Below are positions 55,751 to 64,000 of a stretch of 64,000 nucleotides of DNA, piece after piece (the stretch's first letter is position 1; the number at the start of each line of letters is the position of its first letter). The DNA is from Apoderus coryli (lineage: Eukaryota; Arthropoda; Insecta; Coleoptera; Attelabidae), in assembly GCA_911728435.2 (NCBI GenBank), contig OU452210.1, forward strand, positions 10,540,001 through 10,604,000, in the 5' to 3' direction. A program made the translations under genes and the position numbers. Under the pieces are notes generated by a model. That model was not told the DNA's origin, did not search any database, and saw only the letters and a program-made list of their open reading frames with translations.

Positions 55751-55817
55751 GATTCCATGCTACTCAGAAAAGGATTTTCGGGTTCCTAAGAGACATGGAC
55801 GTCCTGATGATGTAAAG
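55751..55817 (+). CDS. possible small internal exon, unknown
   Basis: Between an acceptor-like cacatacgcag and a donor-like GTGAGG, a plus-strand frame encodes IPCYSEKDFRVPKRHG followed by RPDDVK. The composition is coding-like and both splice signals are reasonable, but the segment is only 67 nt and no neighbours were found. The KRHGRP wording is also common in transposases. Confidence 0.2.
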
Positions 55818-58800
55818 GTGAGGATTAGTTCTTTGAAAACGGATATACATTAAACGAATATCTTACGACACTCGGTTGAAGACAAAAAGTCATTTGCCTG
55901 TTGTTTTAATTTTTGTCTGCATGTAATTTTCAATGGTTTTACAAATAATTAAATAAAAAAGCCTGTTATGCAGTAACAAATTGGTGTAAATACAAAGATG
56001 GCTAACAAGGGTTTATTCTTCCACATTAGTGAACTGAATAATTAGTTAATTATGAATAGTTCAAAATAACGTGAAATTGTTATTGCTCACAATTTATGGA
56101 AAACGCAATATTTTTTGAAACGACTTGAGACCCTTGTAGCGTAAAATTTCATAATTACCTATTGGCGAAAATGGAGAACAGTTGGCACACAAAAGTTTTG
56201 AGGCAATAATCCATTAATACTGTAAATACAGTGTGTAAATTGAGAGTTACAATGTCGGATAAATTGCGTTACGGTGTAAAAAAGTAGAATTTTAAAATAG
56301 AAAAGACTATTATGATCTTCCGATAAAAGCGTCAAATATCAGATATATTACGAACCAAGGACTCACAGATGTGGTCTGTAATGCTGAAATTTATCTAACC
56401 AATATTGTTGTAGAAGCTCAAGAACTCAATTAAGAGATACCTCAAATTGTCTAATTAGGAAGAGCACAAATTATTCTAGCACGAATTTTCCTTTAATTTA
56501 TTATTATACTCAGTTTCATAAAGCAAATACCTACCTATTAAATTTAATTCATTTATGAAAATGTGATATATACATATCCATCATTTTATGGTTGGTCATC
56601 AAAGTTTTCAATGGTATGTAGGTATATATCGTATGAATTTTGTGTTCAGAATATTTTATCCCATTTTTTTTTCATTTAACAAAAGAGTTGTGAAACTCCT
56701 ATACAGATTCAGTTAATTAAGGTTTTCTATCCGGGAAAGTTCATTTCTATAGAAGATAATGTTGAATCGGGATGGGATGTAGCTTTACTAACAGTAAAAA
56801 CTTTTAATTATAGTATGCGTTAAATTTATTATTATTTATGTAACTTTTCGGAATAAACGTAAATCTATTAAAGATTGAATATTGAAGAAGTTTTCCTGAT
56901 GTGAGCTATTTTAATTATACAAGATACTACGGCAAACTTGGTGATTTTAGCCAAGCGCGATGAAGGAACCTTCGCTATGAAAAAACAATAAATATCAAAC
57001 TGTTTGGTTTACTTTTTTTTTGAGTCAGAAGAATAATTATTATATCTATTTAATTGCTCTTTCTCTCTCCGTTTTAACTAAAACATTAAGGCGAGCATCT
57101 TCAGAAAAATTATTTTCTCCAACTACACGTCACGAAACACAAGTTCAAGAGTGAGGGTGATAATTTAGTGCACTAAATTATTTATTCTTTTATTTTCAGC
57201 AAACGTGCTACAAAATTTACAGCTGGTTTAACACGAAACTAGGATAAATGGAAACTCAACTATTAGGTACGTACATACGTACTTTTTGATCACATTTCAG
57301 ACGTGGGAAGTACATAATTTCAACTAATTCCAAAACGAAATAGAGATTAAAATTTTAACTTGCTTGCTTTGAAACAGGGGTAAAGTGTTTTTTGTTCTAC
57401 CTAAATCAGTTTAGCTACACAAATTTGTTATTATAAGAACCGCCATTTAAGCTGATTCGACTGGCTTTTATAATAGGAACAACAAATAAAAAATGCATTT
57501 AAATAGCACACAGTAAAATAAATCTTCAATCATCTTCTTGATAATAAAAAAGGGCTCCAAACTAATAAACAATATTCGAGCCTTCATCAGACAAATGCAT
57601 AGAATCCCTTCAAACTAGAGGAAGATGGTTGCCGCATTAGCTAACAGTTAACAACAAACACAGTAGGCACTCAAATATTTTTTTTGACGCTCCAAAGATA
57701 TGGGAATAAAGTTATTTGTTAGATTTGTAGTTTATTTCTCGATTCTCCACTTAATATAATATGTAAATCTGAGGTGCTGATTAATTTTGATCCTTTTTTT
57801 CAGGTTACAGGGGCAACAGTAGTTGAATTTCAAAATTATGAAACGAAGTGAATAAAATGAATTTGTGCAAATATTTTCAGATTTAATTTAAATTCTTACG
57901 CCCATTTCAAACATAAACATAGTTTAGCATGGTCTGGCAGTGAAGGCAAGTTATTTTTTTTATACATAACAGAGATAAACGTGTATAATTTGCTTTTTAT
58001 AATGAGGATGGATGTTTTCTATGACTTGGCAGTTGTGTAGAATTTTTATTTGTTGAAGTAAGACTGGTTTAAGCCCGGAAGCAATATTGATACTTTTATT
58101 TGTTTTGAATTATATTGAAGAACAGCACAAGGTCGATATAGTTTTGCATGTAATTTTAACTCGTAAATAGTACCTATTTGAAAATTTTGTTGTCTGTTTA
58201 TTCTGTAAATCTATTGAAACAATGTATTAGTTTCTTCATACGTAATTAAAAGTGGGCACTAAGGACTATATTTCGTCATAAATCAAAAGAAAACATCGAC
58301 TACGGCAAGCATCAACTTAATAATACAGCAGCGAATATTCAATTCCCTTTTCCTAGAACTTAAAAAAAGTAATAAATAAAGTTCAATATTCTATTCAAAA
58401 AATATTGGAACTTCAAATAATAATATTGTAGTGATTTCAAAGACACGCATTTGAATAAAGTATTCTGATTAAAATACGGGCCTGCTAGCACACATTCCTT
58501 TTGCCTTTTTCTCTTAATCTTTCCAGCTTAGAAACACGTGTTGCCAATGTGATACTCAACTGTAAAACAGGAGTTATGATATAAAAGGGGAGAGAGAGAT
58601 TTTTAATTTGGAAATCCTGACACACCACCACGTAATCAGACTTTACAAGACGAAATCTTCCTCTTTTGTTACACAGGGATGAATTAGGGTATGATTGAAA
58701 TTTTATATTATTATTACTTGCCATTTGTATTACGAGGTTCAATCATAACATACACTTTTACTGGTTATTTTAATTATTCATTTTTACTGAACCTTTCAAC

Positions 58801-60982
58801 GTCACACACATTTTCTGGACCTTAACAAGTTAGCGGTAATATTTTCAACCTCAATATCAAATTGAACTCCCAAAATCTAATTAGAAAATATGCCTGCTCT
58901 TGCAATTTTTTATTTATAATTTTTGAACAGTAGTTAGGTATTTGGGTTAGTTTAGGATGTTATAATTATATCCAGATTACGTTTAACTTATGATAATAAA
59001 CAATTGGAAACAGGACCATTATCTATACTTATAAGTACTGATTCACTAAAATGGACATTGTTGAATATGAAAAAGAGAGAAATTCTTAATTCTTCTGAAT
59101 GAAAATGTTAACATGATAAATTCTAGAAAAAAATATTTTCAAATGCCAATTCCTGTTTATCATCAACCATAATTAACGCGCTAACCATAATGTTAAGAGA
59201 GGTGTCGGTCTGTATGTATTGAAGGTGACCCTGTTGGTACATTACTATATTTTATTTATCACTGGTGCCTTTTATACCGTATTCTGCTTTTAATTAAAGG
59301 TATATCACGATTAGAGGTTAAAATCGTGAAGCATTTAAGGCATGCCGGCGTTAAAAGTAATATAATAAATTTTTGCTAATTCCATCGCATGGAATTCTAA
59401 TTTTAAACAGGAAAAAATAAACGTAATACTTGTCTTAATACTTATGTTTTTTAATCAATATTGTAATGTAAGAACCTATTTGTTTTTATTTCATAGAAAT
59501 ATTATTTATAGAATGGTATGCGTATAACCTTCACATAGACCTTGTCGTATACGGGGTATGCCAGAAGAAACAATAATGTGTTCATCCTGAAATTTTTAAT
59601 CGTATTCACCCGGTATAATAATAATAAATACAAAAATACAACACAGAAGTCAATCTTCTACGCATATATGTCTTTAGCAATAACAGAACCAGTTTTTTTA
59701 TCATTATGAAAACGAAATATATTGCATTGTTCGCTCAATTACCCATAAATACTGCAATCAAAATATTCTTACTACCATCAATTTTAAGACAGCTATAATT
59801 TGGAAATAATCTGACAAAATTCTATTCCCTATTTTTACAGACAGATACAGGGTGATGGTAATAGTAAAATTTAGTTAATGAAATTATGAATTTCTCTTTA
59901 TAAAAGTGATTGTTACAAATAATAATGTATAGTTTGCTGTTATGCAGTTAAACTAGTTTTATATATTATTTACCATTCTAATGAGGATAGAAGCATTAAA
60001 TTGACTGCACAGTAATAGTATAGTAGACCGCTTGGCTCTCTATGGATTGTGCCTATTATTCTACATAACAACCCAATGTGAAATCGCGAAACAATCAAAT
60101 ACGGCTGCTGCTAGGTAGACCAGAATTTCAGTAGATAAGCATTTTGCCACGACTAACATGCCTAGCATCCAAAGGATTTCATTTAGACATTTGATAAAAT
60201 ACGTATAGGCATATATTATATGGATGTCACACCCACAACCATTGCCAAAAATTTAATCCCACATTGCCGAATTGGAATATTGACAAATATCAGGTATTAT
60301 GCTACATATTACGAACGGTGTAGCCCCGAATTAACGTTCATTACAACCTTACTTTAATGAGTTTCTAGCCACAGATGTAAACTAAACTCCAAGATCCTAC
60401 AAAAACTAACAAATGAACAAAAGCTTATTTTGTATTATACCCATAGAAATCTTATATTATATATGTACTCTAGAATGCTAATTAAATCCAGCCGAATACC
60501 AAAAAGTGTAACGAGTATGCAGAGTTTTCACGATCTACGCATGCTCCTCAATATCTTATTTTCAGTACAGAGCTGCCATATTTAAAACTATTTTTTCGTT
60601 CGCCTTACAGAATTTATGCGACATATCTGTTTTATAAATAAATCCATATGTTGCGTCATACGAAACTGCTTGACAAAATCAAATAATTAAATGTTATCGG
60701 TAAAATTGCATACTGTTTAGTTTTCAGCAATATGAACGAAACATTTTTTTCCAAATCTTATTAAATTTAGGAGATTTCGCAACAGCGTCTGTTTCCGCAA
60801 ATGACGTTTCTCGTAGTGGGAATATCTGTCAGAGTCGGCTTCACAACAATTCAGATAGGCTTTATAATTCAGTTATGGTTTTATTCGTAGTATATTTTAA
60901 TTGTTGATAGATATACCTATTTGTGATGAAAATTGTTTTTAATATTTGTTATTTTGGTTTTAGTTCGTTTATTTAACAAACA
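55818..60982. other. long AT-rich tract
   Basis: 5 kb without a supported gene. A minus-strand 85-codon frame at 58485-58742 and a stop-interrupted plus frame near 56310-56440 (YITNQGLTDVVCNAEIYLTN) are unrecognised. No TE ends were identified. Confidence 0.45.
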
Positions 60983-61653
60983 ATGAGGTGTATAGTGTTG
61001 TGGTGTAAAAATGAACGTCTCATTCCTGGTATTAAATATTTTCAGTAAGTTATTGTTTCGGGTTTCTAACAGTCTGAGTTTGAGTCAATATGATACCATT
61101 GACATGATACTCATTTTTAGCTTGACAAAAAAAAGACATGATGTTTGGATGCGGGCATTGGGATCCTAGTACAGAAAATTTATGTGATGGGAATGTCATA
61201 TGCAGTAAGCATTTCGCTGCAGAAGATATCATTTGTAGAGAAGACGGCAAGAGGATTACCCTCGTACCCGATGCAGTTCCCAAACTTTTGTTGAAAAGAA
61301 GAGATTATGTAAATGAGAGTGGAAGTTAAATTCTTAATCGTTTGATATCAAGACACTGTTTACTTAAAAGCAGTCTGTCAAAAATGTATGATATGTATGC
61401 CAAGAATATATTTCCTACGTTGTGTAGGTATACAAAGTTCGTTTGAATTCTGTTGTTAAACTGGAATATACTTAATTATAGAATCCTCCATGAAATTGCT
61501 GAGAATACAAGTTCTACCAACCATGTTTTGTCACAAAATACTATTGCGAGTAGTACGGATGATATGGAAGTGGTTTACATGGACACGGAAAATATTTGTG
61601 AAGTCACTGTTTCTTGCACCCCTTCTTTGAAGGCTGTAGAGAGAGACGCCTAA
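60983..61653 (+). pseudogene. THAP-domain gene or pseudogene
   Basis: The THAP domain is a C2CH zinc-dependent DNA-binding module. Exon 1 (60983-61044) starts ATG and encodes MRCIVLWCKNERLIPGIKYF with the first Cys pair (C-x4-C), then donor GTAAGT. The 76-bp intron ends ttttag at 61120. Exon 2 continues HLTKKRHDVWMRALGS with the conserved THAP Trp, but this frame hits TAG. The rest of the domain lies one base off: STENLCDGN, VICSKHFAAEDI (C-x2-H) and LVPDAVPKLL (the AVPxL box), ending TAA at 61327-61329. A downstream frame (61482-61653, ENTSSTNHVLSQNTIASSTD, MEVVYMDTENICEV) after acceptor attatag may be a third exon, but phases do not join. The single shift in the domain means pseudogene or a sequence error. 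Confidence 0.6.
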
Positions 61654-62036
61654 GGTGGTTGTATAAACAAACAAATATTATATAATAATAAAATAAATAA
61701 TTAGAATGCTCATGTCCTTAAGATATTTTCCAGTATTAGAATTTTTACTTATTTCTCGTTTCTGTTTAGATTTATTATTATTGGGTTGTACCTGTTAGAC
61801 AATAAAGTATTTAGATATTTAATGTAATTTTTTATTTCTTAAATTCCTTTATTCCATTTTTTATTTGAATGTTACCAAATGGTAAAATTTAATTTTAAAT
61901 ATACCTATAACCTAACAGTAATATTACTATAATCAAAGCCGGTCCTGTTGAAAATTAAGATATTGGTGATCATGCGCATTATGGACAGCTCTACACTTTT
62001 GGTTACATTTTTGTACTACGGGATTATCATTCTAGA

Positions 62037-62037
<1 letters not shown>
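61654..62037. other. 3' flank of the THAP locus
   Basis: AT-rich, with AATAAA-type signals at about 61689 and 61800 on the plus strand that could end a THAP transcript. Confidence 0.4.

Positions 62038-62089
<52 letters not shown>
62038..62089. repeat. (TA)n microsatellite
   Basis: About 26 uninterrupted TA units. Confidence 0.98.
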
Positions 62090-62094
<5 letters not shown>

Positions 62095-64000
62095 AGATTT
62101 CTGTGATTATACCTGAATATATTGAATTTAAGCGAAATTGAAAAAAAAATTATATTATAATAAGAGAGATACAAATTTGAATCTGTGGTTTTACCAGTCA
62201 TTTCATTATTGTGCAAATAGTGTTAATATTTTTATTTTGAACTGATTTGTACAAATCGTACCTAAGTGAAAGTAAAACATTTATCGCTTTTACTAAATTA
62301 AATTTAATAGAATAAAGAATTATTTTTATTTAAAAATTAATAATAATAAACAAAGACGAAGAAAAATTTGTTTCAAGTTTAAGCCAAATTTATTTGTCAC
62401 ATCTCCTTGTAATTTCCAATTACACAGTGCAAAAAACTTTATGTAAAGAAGTGGAATTAACTAACAAACCTCGTATATAAAAGACCAACTAAAACCTTCG
62501 TTTGCGATTACATTATGCATTCTCTTCCCTTTTAGCACTTAAACAAAATAGAAAAATAATGATGTGATCTAGTATAAACAAAGTGGTGAATTTTTAAGTC
62601 GAACGCGTGAAATTAAATGTAAATTTCGTCGGCATCTTAAGTACACACAATTTACTCCACAGTTTAATAATCCAAGTAAGTAAAGGATTATAGGAGTCCA
62701 TTTTTATGACAAGTGGAACTGTGCTTTTAACAGCTTTTCCCGTTTTGATTGTTTAATTAAATTTCCTGGTGCTCTAAGGTTTTTGTTTCGCATTTTACCC
62801 TTGAGTACTACTTACACTCCAGCCAAATTACTTTTAAATGAAAACTTCCAGCTCTCGGTATTATAGCGAAAGATTTTCGACACTATTATTTTTCTCTCAT
62901 TCTTATCATGACACATCTTTCGCGGTATATAATTCGCGATAAGTTCTTTATGAACTTCAAATGCGAATTCACATTTCGATAACAGCAACTACAATTTTTT
63001 TTTTTTGTTAATAAATTAGTTCAGTTTCACCGATATTGATACGTGATTTTTGACAAGATTTGCCGATCTCCAAAAACTGACTTCTAGTAGTAAGAAAGAA
63101 CACCTGGAAATACGTAGCATTTTTTGAATGAATGGTGTGTCACATTGTATATTTGATATTTCTAAATTAATATATTGATGATTGGCTTGGCATTGCGATT
63201 TACTTATATCTCCAACCCTTTGTCAAAGAGATTCATGTTAGACAGTAAAATTTCCCTTGATTACGCTGGTACAATGTAATAAATGCTTCCACTAATGAGA
63301 TATTTGATTTCCGGATTACAGAAACCGAAGTTAGCTCTGGTATTTCAGTACTAGATTATTATTTACCTGTATTTATGATTTATATATATAGTAAGTATTT
63401 GTTTGGTCTAATTAGTAGTGAATTGATCACAAATTGTGTTTACTTGTATGAGAATTATCAGTAAAAACTCTAACTGTATGGTAAAACTTCTAAAGTTTTA
63501 CTCAAACAACCAATTATTTTCATCCAACTATATAAATTAGTAATTACGAGATAAACTGAACCATAATGTAAAGTTTTTTTTTCATCATTGCATCAGTTAG
63601 ACGCAGTTTTTTATGTTGTACATACAACATACTATAAATGGTTCAGAAGAGAAATTAATTTTAATTCTATCCCGAGTAAAATTTCAATTGCATGTAGCCG
63701 AGTACCTACCAATTATTTACAGGGCTAGAGAGAATCAGTCAGTTAGTCAGAAGGGTATAACTTCACCTCAGTTACCTCAAAATAAATGGTTTGGAAAATA
63801 AAGCAATTTTTGTGAAAATCTTCCCCTATGAGAAAGAGCGGTACAAAAATAAAAAAAAGTTCTAATGTTAGCCAATATTTTTCCAGCCATACGCGATTGT
63901 AGGTACAGCAGGAGAAATCCTGCGGTTTACACACAATAACAATTCGTTATAATGTTAATATAAATTTATTTGTAATATTATTACAAAAAGTAGCAATTAT
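62090..64000. other. AT-rich tract to window end
   Basis: No gene recognised. A sequence CAAACCTCGTA near 62466-62476 resembles one end of the CGAGG MITE family seen at 9529 and 12431, but no partner end was found. Frames at 63613-63801 (plus) and 63743-63934 (minus) are unrecognised. Confidence 0.45.

Noticed and set aside
58485..58742. 85-codon minus-strand frame
   Set aside because: No domain, no splice context, and composition close to other chance frames.

Overview
The window is eukaryotic, AT-rich nuclear DNA, almost certainly from an insect. It carries a multi-exon gene with GT-AG introns on the minus strand, long intergenic tracts, and many decayed mariner-type DNA transposons, non-LTR retrotransposons (LINEs) and one Penelope-like fragment. 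The insect order cannot be fixed from the sequence; intron sizes and TE content would suit a beetle or another insect with a large genome. There are no operons, CRISPR arrays or rRNA genes, and I recognised no tRNA gene.

The one clear host gene is a class A plexin (PlexA), read on the minus strand from about 22.5 kb down to 2.6 kb. Fourteen exons can be placed to the base. Their lengths sum to 4626 nt (1541 codons plus stop), and every intron phase agrees with its neighbour. They encode the end of the sema domain, the PSI and IPT/TIG repeats, one transmembrane helix, the juxtamembrane coiled region, the split RapGAP domain with both arginine regions, and the Rho-binding-domain insert. The first ~380 residues (signal peptide and most of the sema domain) were not found, so they lie outside the window or in exons I could not recognise.

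The most interesting observation follows the PlexA stop. Beyond the TGA at 2613-2615 the same frame stays open for 51 codons to a second TGA at 2457-2459. This extension has coding composition and contains a 9-residue motif repeated three times, whose core codons differ only synonymously. This is what a conserved stop-codon readthrough extension would look like, although a recent premature stop is also possible.

PlexA introns hold several transposons: two short TA-flanked hairpin MITEs, a 700-bp fold-back mariner remnant, a nearly complete DD41D (rosa-like) mariner with one frameshift, and LINE fragments. From 22.5 kb to 64 kb I see mostly non-coding AT-rich DNA with TE debris: Penelope GIY-YIG at 34.8 kb, a second mariner pseudogene at 35.7 kb, LINEs at 37.4-38.7, 39.5-40.3, 41.6-43.3 and 45.3-45.8 kb, and small RT scraps at 20.2, 49.4 and 53.9 kb. 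A small THAP-domain gene or pseudogene lies at 61 kb on the plus strand. A few short coding-like segments near 52.6, 55.0 and 55.8 kb remain unassigned.
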